In this document: positions 8,991 through 19,174 of the stretch, piece by piece
Numbering within the stretch: the stretch's first letter is position 1
Layout: the number at the start of each line of letters is the position of its first letter
From: 0-14-0-80-60-11 sp049322355
Lineage (GTDB): Bacteria > Desulfobacterota > Desulfobaccia > Desulfobaccales > 0-14-0-80-60-11
Direction: 5' to 3'
NCBI GenBank assembly: GCA_049322355.1
Contig: JBMORG010000001.1
Location: 62,001 to 126,000, forward strand
DNA: 64,000 nt
The notes under the pieces: model-generated
What the model was told of the DNA's origin: nothing
Databases searched by the model: none
What the model saw: only the letters and a program-made list of their open reading frames with translations
Position numbers and translations under genes: made by a program

Positions 8991-11900
8991 ATGACAGATG
9001 AGGAAAAGAGCCTATCCCTCCTGCGATTTCTGAAGGATGTAGTTTCCATCAGAAGGCAACGTCTGCCGCGTTATACCGACAACGATAAGCTTATATGGTT
9101 TACCAAGCTCCCTCGAGAACGCCAGGAATGCCGTTCCCCCCTTCTTTTTTGGGAATCAGAGGAGACGCCTGATTTTTGGTTAGAAGTTAAGAAGACCCGC
9201 CCGCCATTACGAGCGTCCCTCCCCGGAGAACTTACTGATTGGATTGACTCCAAAGAATTGGAAGATGTAAACAAAGAACCTGAAATCCCCTCCTCCATTA
9301 CTGTCTTTGTCGAACAGAACGTGCCGGACCCGGAAGCACCGCCAGGGCAACAACGTATTATTACGGAAAAAGTTCCAGTCCAGCACCACCTTGAGGATTA
9401 CCCTAAGCTGCAAGAAGCATGGCTCAATTATCTTGTTAATGAATGGGAGCCATGGGCTGAGAAGAAACGTCGTTGGCAAGAAGTTCAAACTATTTATGAA
9501 GACGTTGACTTCATGCGGCGGCGGCTGGAAGAATCTGAAGAGCGTTTTGAACTGTTTTTAGGCCTTGGATTACTTGTTTGGAAAGATTCTACGGAGAAAC
9601 TAGTCCGACGTCATCTTCTCACTGGACTTGCTGAAATAGACTTTGATGCTGCCCGTGGGATTCTCCGAGTTGTTCCGGCCGCTACTTTTGAGACATTCCG
9701 CATTGAAATGGACATGCTTGAACTCCAGGATCGCCCACGGATTGACGAACAACAAATCCAAAAAAAACTTGAAGATTTAGATATCAATGCCTGGGATACA
9801 TGCAAGGTAGGGGAAATCCTGCGTGAAATTGCCAATAGGGCTAAAGGAGACTCCCAGGTAGATGAGGATTCTTTTGAAATCCCGCGGCCTGGAGATAACA
9901 CTCTTAGGGTTTCTTTTGCGCCAGCTTTTGTTTTACGTGAACGTCGTTTCACCGCACCGGAAGAGGTAATCGGGCGACTTTTGGATCGAATAAGCGACTC
10001 ACCTAACGAAACCACTAAGCCCTGGGACCAATTTTTAGCCGAAGGAGTTTCAAATGATCAAGAGGTTAATAATGTTTTTGGAGAGAACACTATCACTTAC
10101 CCCCAATCGGTTGAACGCATATTCTTTCCTCGGCCCACAAATGAGGAGCAGCGTCAAATAATTCATCGCCTTCAAGCCTCGTCATCCGTAGTGGTGAAAG
10201 GTCCACCAGGTACCGGGAAAAGCAATACCATAGCCAACCTTATAAGCCATCTTTTGGCTACTGGGGAACGGGTCCTGGTGACTGCCCAGGCACCTAAGGC
10301 GCTCGATGTCCTTCGGAACATGGTTCCCCGAGGTCTTCAGAACCTGTGTCTTACTGCATTGAGTTCCTCCAGAGAGGATCAACGCCTCTTGGAGGAAGGG
10401 GTTCGGGGTATTGTTGGTCGAAAAAATGATTGGGAAACGGAAAAGGAGAACTGGCCTCACGAGATAACAGAACGAGATCTTCGATTAAACCATCTGGAAA
10501 AAGAACTGGCAAACACCGAGCGTCAATTGAGGGAATACCGTGAGGCTGAAACTTTCCCTCATATCTTGCCAGGTGGTTACGAGGGGACCGCAGCCCAAAT
10601 CGCCAGACAACTGGAGCAAGAGCGTGAAACCCTGGGGTGGTTCCCCGAAGTTGTTCAGAGCCAAAATAATTTTCCCTTATCTGAAGATGAATTACTACTC
10701 TTGGCTGAAATGCATAGAAAATTAACTCCTGAGAACGAACAAGAGCTGGATTTGGAAACCGGAGATTTTGACCTCCTCAGCCCTTCGGATTTTTCACACG
10801 TTTTGACTGGCTTAGAGGAGGCAATTGAAAAGGCCGACACTGCCTCACAAAGTGCTGATCCCGACAAATTGGAAATTTTGAAAGATTCCGCTACCGAGAC
10901 CATCAACAAGACAGCAATCACTCTTAAAACAATAGAAGAAAATTGGCTACGCTCTACCCGTGCCTTGGGGGAGATGGCTCATTCAGTATATGAAGATTTA
11001 TTGGTGACCCATCGAAGCCATTGGAATCTTCTTTATCAACACACTAAGACAATCCTTGAGCAAATCGAAGTCAATCAGGAAAGACTTGCCGGGGCTGAAG
11101 TACATATCCCCCCAGAGTTGAGCCTTCCTCAGCTTTTAAGCGATACAGAGCGTCGCTTAGATCACCTTGTTAAGGGGGGTCGGATAGGCATATGGTTTTT
11201 TCAACCAAAAATCATCAGGGAGACCAATTATCTCGAAGAACAATGCCGAGTGAATGGTTGTCGACCGCAAGAGCAAGAGCATCTCGAAAGGATAATAGCC
11301 TGTCTACGTTTGCAAGCTAACATACAAGAATTCCAGGCACAATGGCCCCAACCCATCGATATTATGAATGGGGATAATATCCGGGCTGCCATGGCCGCCC
11401 GAGAGTTGGTGACCGAATTGGAACACATCCTGTCTCTGTTTGATGATTTCGGTAATGACGTCGTTCCATGTATACCGGTATCGTTTAGAGCCACTCTGGG
11501 TAGTCAAGCGCAACGGTTAATTTGGCTTAAAGCCATTGAAGCAGAACTTGCCCGCCGTGATCTTGAAACCCATCAGGAACCACTGTCTGATTGCCACCAG
11601 CAAATCCAGAGTTGCCTCAATAGTGGTAGGGCCCATCCATCCTTGTCCAGACTTGCTGAAGCCATATATGCTCACGACCGTGCAGCTTGGCATGGAGCTT
11701 GGGAACAGCGAGAAATTGTTAAGGAAAACCGCCTGCGCCTGAAAAAGTATCGTGAACTGATTAGTCGGCTCAGACCCCTTAGCCCCGGTTTGCCAGAGTT
11801 GTTACAGACCCATCAAGGCGATCAAGAATGGACACCTCGGCTTTTGGCATTGGAGAAAGCCTGGCATTGGGCTTTAGCCTGCAACTGGATTGCGGCAACT

Positions 11901-14672
11901 TCAGACCCACATCGATATGAGGAGCTGATGCTGCATAGCCACCGTCTTCAGGAGAAGATTGAGAGTCAAACTGAAGAAACAGCTATCTTGCGGGCCTGGA
12001 ACACCTTCTTTTCCCGCTTAGACTCCCGTACCACTCAGAACCTTGGAGCCTGGACTAAAGCAATAGCCCGTATTGGCAAAGGCACGGGAAAATACGCGTA
12101 CCGCCGTCGCCGGGAGGCACGTAAGTACCTGATGGAATGTATCCCTAAAATGCCCGCCTGGGTTATGCCCCTCCACAAACTGTGGGAAACTGTGGAGGCC
12201 GTCCCGGGGCTTTTCGACACCATCATTATAGATGAAGCTTCCCAGGCAGGGATAGAGTCTTTGGTTCTTCTATTGCTCGGCAAACGAATCATTGTGGTTG
12301 GCGATGATAAACAGAATAGCCCCGAGGCGGTAGGAGTACTCGAAGACGACATCGCCAGACTGGTTAGGGAACATCTGGAAGAATTCCACTTCCGGTACGA
12401 GTATCGCCCGGATACCAGTCTTTTTGATCATGCCGAACGCGCCTTCGGAAACCTTATTTCCCTTCGGGAACATTTCCGGTGCGTACCAGAAATTATCCGA
12501 TTCAGCAATGACTTGTGTTATAGAGAAGCGCCCCTGATTCCCTTGCGCCAAGCACCGCCTGAGCGCCTTTCTCCCTTGCGCCATACTTTTGTGCCCAATG
12601 GTACCTGTCAAGGGGACGGTCAGAGAATTCGCAATCTCCCCGAAGCTGAGGAACTCGTCCTAACCATCAAACAATGCCTGGAAGACGAAGCCTATGAAGG
12701 GAAATCCATGGGCGTGATCGTATTGCAAGGGAAAGCACAGGGGGAACTTATTGAAAGGATACTGGCTTTGGAACTCGATCCTCAGGTCATCGCTGAACGG
12801 AGACTTCGTTGCGGCGTCCCAGCCACCTTTCAGGGGGATCAGCGTGATGTTATCTTCCTTTCTATGGTAATCGCTCCTGATAAGCACATCACCGCCCAAA
12901 CTACGCTTCCTGCCCAACGTCGGTACAACGTTGCCATGAGTCGCGCCCGTGACCAGGTATGGTTGTTTCACAGTATGCAACCTCATGACCTTAGCAAAGA
13001 CTGCCTACGGCGTCGCTTGCTGTTCTTCTTCCTGCGTCCATCAATTTTATCTCTGGAAACTGAGGAACTGGAGCGTCTGGAAAAGGAGGCTCTAAGGACC
13101 CCAAGGCGGATAGGTAGCCAACCAACCCCTTATGAAAGTTGGTTTGAAGTCGATGTTGCTCTTGAGTTGTTGCGCCGCAATTATCGTGTTCACCCCCAAT
13201 ATGAAGTGGCCGGGAAAAGGATTGATCTGGTAATCGAAGGGACTGAATCCCGTTTGGCAGTGGAATGTGATGGCGATGCATGGCACGGACCGGAAGAATA
13301 TGACCGGGACATGGCACGGCAACGACAGCTTGAGCGCGCCGGCTGGACATTTTTCCGCGTTAGAGAGTCGGAATTTTATATCGATCGTAACCGGACTACC
13401 CAAGACATCACTCGGGTATGCAATGAATTGGGGATTATCCCGGAGAGGCAGGAGTCAGAGCTTGAGACCGATATGGCGGTCTCGGGACAAGAAATAGAAA
13501 CAGATGCTGAAGCCTTTCAAGCCTCTGAGCCTATAGAAAATAATGGCCAGCCGAGCCTTGATTTTCCAGAGTCAGAAGAAGGCCCCTTTACTGGATACTC
13601 TGGGCTTAATTTTTCCGATCCCAGGGAGGCCTCCCCGGTAGATCTGAGGGAGACGCTGATGAGAATCATTAGCCAGGATGGCCCTCTTTCTCGGGAATCT
13701 ATTTATCGGTTGTACGCCGAAGGGTGTCCCCATCTGCACCGTATCACCAAGACTATTCGAGAAAAAATCAACCGCACCCTTGGAGCCATGTTGCGGACAG
13801 GGGAAATTGTGCACGAAGATGAACTGGGTAAAGGTCGACCTCAGGGGATGATTGTCCGGCGGACAGGAACTCCGTTAGTACGATTAAGGCCTGCAGGGCG
13901 CCGCGACTTAGAGGAGATACCTCCTTCAGAAATTTTGCTGCTTTTGGAGAGACTCAAAATAGATGCTTCTACACGTGATTTCTTCGGAGAGGATTTGATT
14001 TTCCGCAAGATTTTGGATCATTATGGGTTTCAGAAACTGACAAGATCAAGACGAAAACATCTCCAAGCTGTATTATTTTCCTCACGACAGAAGAACTTAT
14101 TTCAACCATTAGTGTCCGATAGAACAGTTATGGACAAAGAGGAGATTAGCAAGTTACATCAGGACAGGCATTTACGGTATGGATCCAATTTTTTTGAAGA
14201 GCATCAGGCACGAGATGGAATAGAGGATTCAGAAAATGCAAAAGGCTGGAACGAATCTTCATTTTTTCAAGATATGAGGACTAAAGGTTTTGAAGCGGTT
14301 TTAGATGTAGCTTTCAATATGTTGGAATGGATTAAATCAAAGAAAGTTGATCTGGAATATGGCAAGGGCGCGGTTACTGGTTCTTTTTATCCGGTGATTG
14401 ATTCCAAAGGCAAAAGATATAGACTTTTTACCGTTTATTCTGACGGACGAATGGAAATTTGGTTCGCTTATATAAAACAGATCCCACCCTTCGATCAAGA
14501 ACAAAACCTTTCAGAATTACTTTTCCGTTTGAATCAAATTGCAGGGGTTTCTCTTGCAAAAGAATCCGTAAATCGCTATCCCGGCATTAAATTATCTGTA
14601 TTTGCAGAAGGTCAGGCTTTAAAGCAGTTTTTTGCCATATTTGATTGGGTATTCCAAGAAATCAATGTGTAG
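8991..14672 (+). CDS. Giant SF1 helicase with C-terminal Vsr/DUF559-like nuclease
   Basis: 1893 residues from ATG 8991; residue numbers here count from GTG 8979. A Walker A GPPGTGKS (408-415) and a distant DEAS box (1085-1088) enclose a helical, coiled-coil-rich insertion of about 650 residues. Downstream SF1 motifs include REHFRC, TFQGDQRDV and YNVAMSRAR, the Upf1-like arrangement. Next is a restriction-endonuclease-like domain with D1416 and VECDGDAWH (E1429), as in Vsr/MTES_1575-type nucleases. It is followed by a winged-helix-like segment (about 1540-1620, DUF3320-like) and an unassigned C-terminal domain. Large helicase-Vsr proteins are known anti-phage defence proteins, Hhe among them, though no HEPN domain is evident here. 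It lies 105 bases after hsdR and converges on the reverse transcriptase gene, so it is probably a separate defence unit. Confidence 0.85.
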   Translation: MTDEEKSLSLLRFLKDVVSIRRQRLPRYTDNDKLIWFTKLPRERQECRSPLLFWESEETPDFWLEVKKTRPPLRASLPGELTDWIDSKELEDVNKEPEIPSSITVFVEQNVPDPEAPPGQQRIITEKVPVQHHLEDYPKLQEAWLNYLVNEWEPWAEKKRRWQEVQTIYEDVDFMRRRLEESEERFELFLGLGLLVWKDSTEKLVRRHLLTGLAEIDFDAARGILRVVPAATFETFRIEMDMLELQDRPRIDEQQIQKKLEDLDINAWDTCKVGEILREIANRAKGDSQVDEDSFEIPRPGDNTLRVSFAPAFVLRERRFTAPEEVIGRLLDRISDSPNETTKPWDQFLAEGVSNDQEVNNVFGENTITYPQSVERIFFPRPTNEEQRQIIHRLQASSSVVVKGPPGTGKSNTIANLISHLLATGERVLVTAQAPKALDVLRNMVPRGLQNLCLTALSSSREDQRLLEEGVRGIVGRKNDWETEKENWPHEITERDLRLNHLEKELANTERQLREYREAETFPHILPGGYEGTAAQIARQLEQERETLGWFPEVVQSQNNFPLSEDELLLLAEMHRKLTPENEQELDLETGDFDLLSPSDFSHVLTGLEEAIEKADTASQSADPDKLEILKDSATETINKTAITLKTIEENWLRSTRALGEMAHSVYEDLLVTHRSHWNLLYQHTKTILEQIEVNQERLAGAEVHIPPELSLPQLLSDTERRLDHLVKGGRIGIWFFQPKIIRETNYLEEQCRVNGCRPQEQEHLERIIACLRLQANIQEFQAQWPQPIDIMNGDNIRAAMAARELVTELEHILSLFDDFGNDVVPCIPVSFRATLGSQAQRLIWLKAIEAELARRDLETHQEPLSDCHQQIQSCLNSGRAHPSLSRLAEAIYAHDRAAWHGAWEQREIVKENRLRLKKYRELISRLRPLSPGLPELLQTHQGDQEWTPRLLALEKAWHWALACNWIAATSDPHRYEELMLHSHRLQEKIESQTEETAILRAWNTFFSRLDSRTTQNLGAWTKAIARIGKGTGKYAYRRRREARKYLMECIPKMPAWVMPLHKLWETVEAVPGLFDTIIIDEASQAGIESLVLLLLGKRIIVVGDDKQNSPEAVGVLEDDIARLVREHLEEFHFRYEYRPDTSLFDHAERAFGNLISLREHFRCVPEIIRFSNDLCYREAPLIPLRQAPPERLSPLRHTFVPNGTCQGDGQRIRNLPEAEELVLTIKQCLEDEAYEGKSMGVIVLQGKAQGELIERILALELDPQVIAERRLRCGVPATFQGDQRDVIFLSMVIAPDKHITAQTTLPAQRRYNVAMSRARDQVWLFHSMQPHDLSKDCLRRRLLFFFLRPSILSLETEELERLEKEALRTPRRIGSQPTPYESWFEVDVALELLRRNYRVHPQYEVAGKRIDLVIEGTESRLAVECDGDAWHGPEEYDRDMARQRQLERAGWTFFRVRESEFYIDRNRTTQDITRVCNELGIIPERQESELETDMAVSGQEIETDAEAFQASEPIENNGQPSLDFPESEEGPFTGYSGLNFSDPREASPVDLRETLMRIISQDGPLSRESIYRLYAEGCPHLHRITKTIREKINRTLGAMLRTGEIVHEDELGKGRPQGMIVRRTGTPLVRLRPAGRRDLEEIPPSEILLLLERLKIDASTRDFFGEDLIFRKILDHYGFQKLTRSRRKHLQAVLFSSRQKNLFQPLVSDRTVMDKEEISKLHQDRHLRYGSNFFEEHQARDGIEDSENAKGWNESSFFQDMRTKGFEAVLDVAFNMLEWIKSKKVDLEYGKGAVTGSFYPVIDSKGKRYRLFTVYSDGRMEIWFAYIKQIPPFDQEQNLSELLFRLNQIAGVSLAKESVNRYPGIKLSVFAEGQALKQFFAIFDWVFQEINV

Positions 14673-14806
14673 ATCTTACCCAAGCGAGTGGTCGGTCAAC
14701 CCCAAGCGACTGCACGTGAGGTCGTTAGGGATCACATTGCGAGCCGCACTATGAAATTGTGAAAAAACTGACCAGGGTTGGTTCTTGGCATGTCTTTTCC
14801 ACTCCG

Positions 14807-17800
14807 TCAAGCTCCGGCAGGCGGGAATTTCCATTGCCGCGAGTCTGTGGACTGGTTTTGGGTATTAGTTTTTCGCTGCAAGAATACATCAATGTCTTTA
14901 ATCTCAAAAAAGGCTATCGCTGCTTGGTCTTGCCCATGTAAATGAATAATTTGTCTATCGAAAGGTTTTTTATAAGGTGCGTAGGCATTACTACCGCCAT
15001 ACTTGCCGTTATTTGCAACAATGACCATCTGAAACATATGATAGTGCAAGGCCATCGCCATATTGTCAAAAGTGTTTACATCTTTATTCATCGCTGGAAC
15101 AGCGAAAATATCCGAGCGATTCCGTAAATCAGCAGCGAGTGTGATATCCGTAGCGTCGTAACAGATGGAAGCTGTGAGCCATAATGGCCGGGTTTGATCT
15201 CGACTACACCATTCATAACCTACTAACCACTGGCATGGTCTAAAACTTTGGATGACTTGTCCTCGTCCCGATCTATTCGACTCCACCTCCTCTTGGGCGA
15301 GGTGGTACTTGCCTTGTTCGCGAATATAAATCCGTAAACCATGTGTTTCGGACCATGCCGGAATTACCCAAAGTGCCGAGTTTACTAAAGGTGGCTGACC
15401 CGCCAAGAGTTCTTTATAGGTTAATCCCACTGTAATTATTGCCTTATGTGCACGAGCGAAAGGTACAAGATGCGTTGGGATGTCTTTTGGATGGACGGAA
15501 AGCTCTGGTAAAATTAACCAATCAAGGCGCCTTCCAAGCGTCTTGTGTGTCTCTCGGAGTGTCAACAATCTCTCGATTGCAACCAACGTTGCCGATAGAT
15601 GATTGCGGTGGCGTCTGCGGATATTCGGGCCTGGTAGAGTGAGGTCTGCCGGGGGTTTGAATTCATCATCGGTTGGAATTACGGTTTGGGCAACGCATAC
15701 CCTCAAAGGCCGGTCCACATCAGTCTTGTCGAGTCGGGGTGCTTCAAGATTGAGCATCAATACATGGCTTGATCTTCCCACGATTATCTTTTTAAAAAAT
15801 TTATCAATGAGGTCTCGTGTTCTCTTAATTCCATCGCGAACATACTCAACGATCTCGGATACCTCGGAGTTTCGACAACCAGGCCAATGGAGCAAGGCGA
15901 ATAGAAGTTGTTCAGTCCAGTACGAGATTGGTAACCAGTAATCACCGAAAGCGGAATGCTCGTTAAGCAGACCGTAGAGTCTTTGATACCAATGGCTGCA
16001 AGGAGCCCGATATATTGCCATTTCTTCTTTCCAATGAGGCAACCGTACCACCAGCGTGAAGTCTTGCCGAGCCGTCAGAATGAACCTCATAAGATACCCG
16101 AGTTGTAAACGCCAGCGTTCTTCAGGCGGGCACCACGACGGTGGTCGGTACATCGATCCCTTGGGATCGACTCGACTTGGAACTATCTCAATTTCATCGA
16201 CTGTGGACAACGGGTCGTTTAAATCTGAGAGCCTGACATAAATGTCTGATGGAGTGACAACCTCGTTATCGTTGAATTCGGGCCATTTTTCTAAAAGCTT
16301 TATTGCGAATGAGATAATCGCAACTTCATTTCGGAGTTGGTTCTTTGGACCTTTTTGAAGTACCAAATCCGCGAGTGTTGACCACTGATCCTCCTTAACT
16401 TTTTTTTCTAAACATAAGTCACTGCGAACTCTCGGAGAGACCTCTACGGACAGCTCAGGTTTTGATTCAAGGATTTCAATTACAAAAGAGGGGTCTCGTT
16501 CTGCAATTTGGTTCAAAAGATGAGGGGTTATATTTTGTTCAATTAGTTTGATCGCTGCCTTTTGGTCAAGAAATGATCGTCGCGACAAAGTAGACAAGGT
16601 GGCAAAATCAGCATTGTTTAAGCCATCACTTTCACCACTTAAGAAATTAATTAATTCAATGTAATGTTTGGTCTCAGAATCATGTTCCGCGCGAAGGATT
16701 GATACTTGCGTGGGATTGTTTGCAGCGAGGAACAAAAGAACTTGCTGCCTAAGATACCACGGCAGAGTAATGGCAGGCAGTGAAAGGAGTCGCTTAGCTT
16801 CTTCCAAAAGAACTGAACGATAATCCGCAAGTTTTATTCCATTTGGAAGAGATGAATTGTCATCAACAAATCCTGTTTCGGTGGCGCCTGCACGGAAAAT
16901 CTCGGATAAACAGTACCAAGCTACGCGGCAGAGAGCCTTGCGGGGCGCACCAGTTTCGGTAAAAGGCCTCAACAAGTTCAAAACATTTTCTAGAACATCC
17001 TTAGCAGGCCAAAGGTCCAGCCCGATGCGAAGAAGACGCACATTAGACGGATCTTCAACCCATGTCTCTATGAGTCCAAGGGCGAATGCTTTTACTTCTT
17101 CATCAAGATCAGCTTGGGTGCGAAGCGACCCGAAATTATCTGTCCGACATGCATCAGGCTCTTTTTCGAGTTGTTCTTTTTTGGGGCCACAGTCCTCTAA
17201 AAGTGGTCTAAGTGAACGATAAGTACTTCTGAATCGTCCTGCTGCGAAACGTGCAACTGTCTCATCTCGAACGTCCGGAATTGGAGAGAAAGCCCATCCA
17301 TTTTCCTTCAAACGTTCCTCAGAATAGCGCCGCTGGGACCGTATCAACCCCTGGATAGAATATAGGATATCTTGCCCAGCGACGGCATCGAATCCCCCGG
17401 AGATCGCGCCCTGTATGCGCTTCATCTTTTTGCTTTGCATCAAAATTGGAGGCTCGTCAACACCAAATGCAGCAGCTTTGGTCTTATCCTTGGATACTTT
17501 TAACCCACCCGCATGGATGTCCAGTAATTCCTGAAGCCAACCGACAATATTCTTCTCAAGGTCAGGGAAGTGAATGGCTTGATCAACCGTCAATACGATT
17601 CGAAGATCATCAACATAACGACAAACATCTATTACTCTGATGCCAGTTTCGATCTCTTGCGTTATAAATTTCCTCAACCCTTGATCGAAGTCAAGGAGGG
17701 AGATGTTCGCGAAAAATCCCGCAGAAACAAGACCTTGTGGCAGTGCAACTTTCGAGAAATCCCCAAGGTCCTCTGCAGATGCATACCTCATTACTTCATT

Positions 17801-18580
17801 CTTGTCTTTCGCATGCCAGGTCCAAGACAAAAGCCTTTTGACAAAATCATAAAATCCTGGATCGTCATCTGTTGTTTTTAAGGCTTCAATTTTCTCATTC
17901 AGCAGGGCTGGCCGAACCCTGTCGTAGAACTGGCTTAAATCCGAATACACAATCGTGACTCGAGTTCCTGGGGAATTGTTGACAGCCTCAGCCCGACCAA
18001 CAAATTCCGGTCTCTCAAGGAATTTTTGGTAATCCTGAAAATAGGCGCGGTAGAGCTTTCCCGAACCCCATCGGTGATGTAATGTTCCGTCACAGCTTTT
18101 GTCACAAAAAAGGCGGTTTCCATAGGAAATAACCTTGTATCTATCGGTGGCTTCTTTAATTGAGGAGCTTGGATCTCCCTGGATTGTTTCTGTCCGATCA
18201 GCAAGGCACAACATAACAGCAGTAGCGGCAACTTGATCCTTAAGGCTCACATGGGCCAACGGACGGAGTTTTACGGAGTTTTCTCTCTTCTTTGCTGGCT
18301 TCGGCTTCCATTCGTTTGTTTGAGGATTAACAAGCCACTGTTGGCTCTTTGGGGCAGGCACAAGCCGGATTGGGTCATTTAACCATTGTTCGGGAGTCAT
18401 TAGCTCTTCGGCCAAATCGGCAAGGAATTGCCGGAGGTTAACCGTAGCTCGATCTAACTCGAGGGTGTCAGAGTACCAGTTATGGTTACGGATATATGAG
18501 GAGGTCTTCTTCCATGCCTGTATGAGGACCTCTTCCCGGCACAGGTTCTCAAGGCGAGGAAGGAGGAATTCATCATCCAT
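14807..18580 (-). CDS. Reverse transcriptase-nitrilase fusion (UG1/DRT1-type defence RT)
   Basis: 1257 residues. The N-terminal 380 or so form a reverse transcriptase palm: SDLSQFYD (D214), LPQG (about 280-283) and the YVDD catalytic box (322-325). A long helical region of about 550 residues follows. The last 300 residues are a carbon-nitrogen hydrolase (nitrilase) domain, with a plausible triad E1026 in LPELS, K1091 in EQGKYH and C1140 in SICYD. RT fused to nitrilase defines the UG1/UG5 group of 'unknown group' RTs; DRT type 1 (UG1) is experimentally linked to phage defence. What it synthesises and what the nitrilase cuts are not evident. A neighbouring membrane protein gene lies 594 bases upstream on the same strand. 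No retron-type msr/msd was recognised. Confidence 0.9.
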   Translation of the reverse strand: MDDEFLLPRLENLCREEVLIQAWKKTSSYIRNHNWYSDTLELDRATVNLRQFLADLAEELMTPEQWLNDPIRLVPAPKSQQWLVNPQTNEWKPKPAKKRENSVKLRPLAHVSLKDQVAATAVMLCLADRTETIQGDPSSSIKEATDRYKVISYGNRLFCDKSCDGTLHHRWGSGKLYRAYFQDYQKFLERPEFVGRAEAVNNSPGTRVTIVYSDLSQFYDRVRPALLNEKIEALKTTDDDPGFYDFVKRLLSWTWHAKDKNEVMRYASAEDLGDFSKVALPQGLVSAGFFANISLLDFDQGLRKFITQEIETGIRVIDVCRYVDDLRIVLTVDQAIHFPDLEKNIVGWLQELLDIHAGGLKVSKDKTKAAAFGVDEPPILMQSKKMKRIQGAISGGFDAVAGQDILYSIQGLIRSQRRYSEERLKENGWAFSPIPDVRDETVARFAAGRFRSTYRSLRPLLEDCGPKKEQLEKEPDACRTDNFGSLRTQADLDEEVKAFALGLIETWVEDPSNVRLLRIGLDLWPAKDVLENVLNLLRPFTETGAPRKALCRVAWYCLSEIFRAGATETGFVDDNSSLPNGIKLADYRSVLLEEAKRLLSLPAITLPWYLRQQVLLFLAANNPTQVSILRAEHDSETKHYIELINFLSGESDGLNNADFATLSTLSRRSFLDQKAAIKLIEQNITPHLLNQIAERDPSFVIEILESKPELSVEVSPRVRSDLCLEKKVKEDQWSTLADLVLQKGPKNQLRNEVAIISFAIKLLEKWPEFNDNEVVTPSDIYVRLSDLNDPLSTVDEIEIVPSRVDPKGSMYRPPSWCPPEERWRLQLGYLMRFILTARQDFTLVVRLPHWKEEMAIYRAPCSHWYQRLYGLLNEHSAFGDYWLPISYWTEQLLFALLHWPGCRNSEVSEIVEYVRDGIKRTRDLIDKFFKKIIVGRSSHVLMLNLEAPRLDKTDVDRPLRVCVAQTVIPTDDEFKPPADLTLPGPNIRRRHRNHLSATLVAIERLLTLRETHKTLGRRLDWLILPELSVHPKDIPTHLVPFARAHKAIITVGLTYKELLAGQPPLVNSALWVIPAWSETHGLRIYIREQGKYHLAQEEVESNRSGRGQVIQSFRPCQWLVGYEWCSRDQTRPLWLTASICYDATDITLAADLRNRSDIFAVPAMNKDVNTFDNMAMALHYHMFQMVIVANNGKYGGSNAYAPYKKPFDRQIIHLHGQDQAAIAFFEIKDIDVFLQRKTNTQNQSTDSRQWKFPPAGA

Positions 18581-18644
18581 AATAAAGAGGCTCTTCGAAA
18601 ATTTCTTTCGGAATTTAAAAATCCAAATGCATAGGTTCTATGAT

Positions 18645-18673
18645 TTATTTTTCTAACCAAATTTTCTTGTCAA
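18645..18673 (-). promoter_or_regulatory. Possible promoter of the RT-nitrilase gene
   Basis: On the minus strand a perfect TTGACA (complement of 18668-18673) is followed after 17 bases by AAATAA, a poor -10 match. It would give a leader of about 60 bases before ATG 18580. The -35 is convincing, the -10 is not. Confidence 0.35.
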
Positions 18674-18764
18674 GGCATGCTATCATAAAATTGGTCCCAG
18701 CGGGGGGATATCTGTCAGGAACTCTCCCAGACAAAAAGGAATAAATTGATTGTTGGGCGCGGTG

Positions 18765-18826
18765 TCCGGATCAAGCATATACGGGGAGGGGGAGTCCCAG
18801 TCCCCGTTTTCGAGTTTTTCTTCTTC
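18765..18826. repeat. GC-rich stem element, copy A
   Basis: ACGGGGA pairs with TCCCCGT around a loop that contains GGAGTCCC, and is followed by T-rich sequence (CCCCGTTTTCGAGTTTTT). The order C-GATCA, ATA, GGGGAG, GGAGTCCC, GTC-CCG, TTTT recurs with mismatches at 20593-20640. It could act as a terminator on the plus strand. As a pair, the two copies flank the AT-rich membrane gene. Confidence 0.45.
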
Positions 18827-18980
18827 CTAATATATTGCGTATTTTTGAACACCTTAGTGGGCACTGGGTAGTTAGCATCAGCCCTTTGCCATTGCCCTGG
18901 CCCCCGACGCAAGTGGCGGCGCCGGGCAGTCAGTCAAGGCTAAGGGTTCTTTTGGGGGGAGGGTAAGGTCAGGGGCCGAG

Positions 18981-19019
18981 GGAGATCGTCTCCTTGGGTT
19001 CTGAGGATGCGGTGCATCC
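18981..19019. other. Two adjacent perfect small hairpins
   Basis: GGAGA-TCG-TCTCC (18981-18993) and GGATGC-GGT-GCATCC (19005-19019) stand 11 bases apart in an otherwise gene-free region upstream of the RT gene. They are possible RNA structure, or chance; no family recognised. Confidence 0.35.
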
Positions 19020-19174
19020 AAATTTATGTAAACGTATTTTGTTGCCGAAACCATGTTTCTCGATCAATTTATAAGGACTTAGCTTAAGAAACTGAAGTTT
19101 TTGGGATTTTTCCGGGCAAAGAGGCTCCAAAAAAGTTGTATAGAAGAGAGAAATTCAGACATATACAATACAGA

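Larger units (their letters stand above)
18581..19174. other. 594-base gap between RT gene and membrane protein gene
   Basis: No supported gene. It holds the RT promoter candidate, one copy of a GC-rich element (18765-18826) resembling another at 20593-20640, and two small hairpins at 18981-19019. The centre is G-rich while the flanks are AT-rich. Confidence 0.6.

Noticed and set aside
14673..14806. Terminator between the convergent helicase and RT genes
   Set aside because: The inverted segments AAGCGAC / GTCGTT are short and mismatched, with no T-run.
18715..18912. 65-codon open frame near the GC-rich element
   Set aside because: Read through the repeat element; no ribosome site and no family similarity apart from the other repeat copy.
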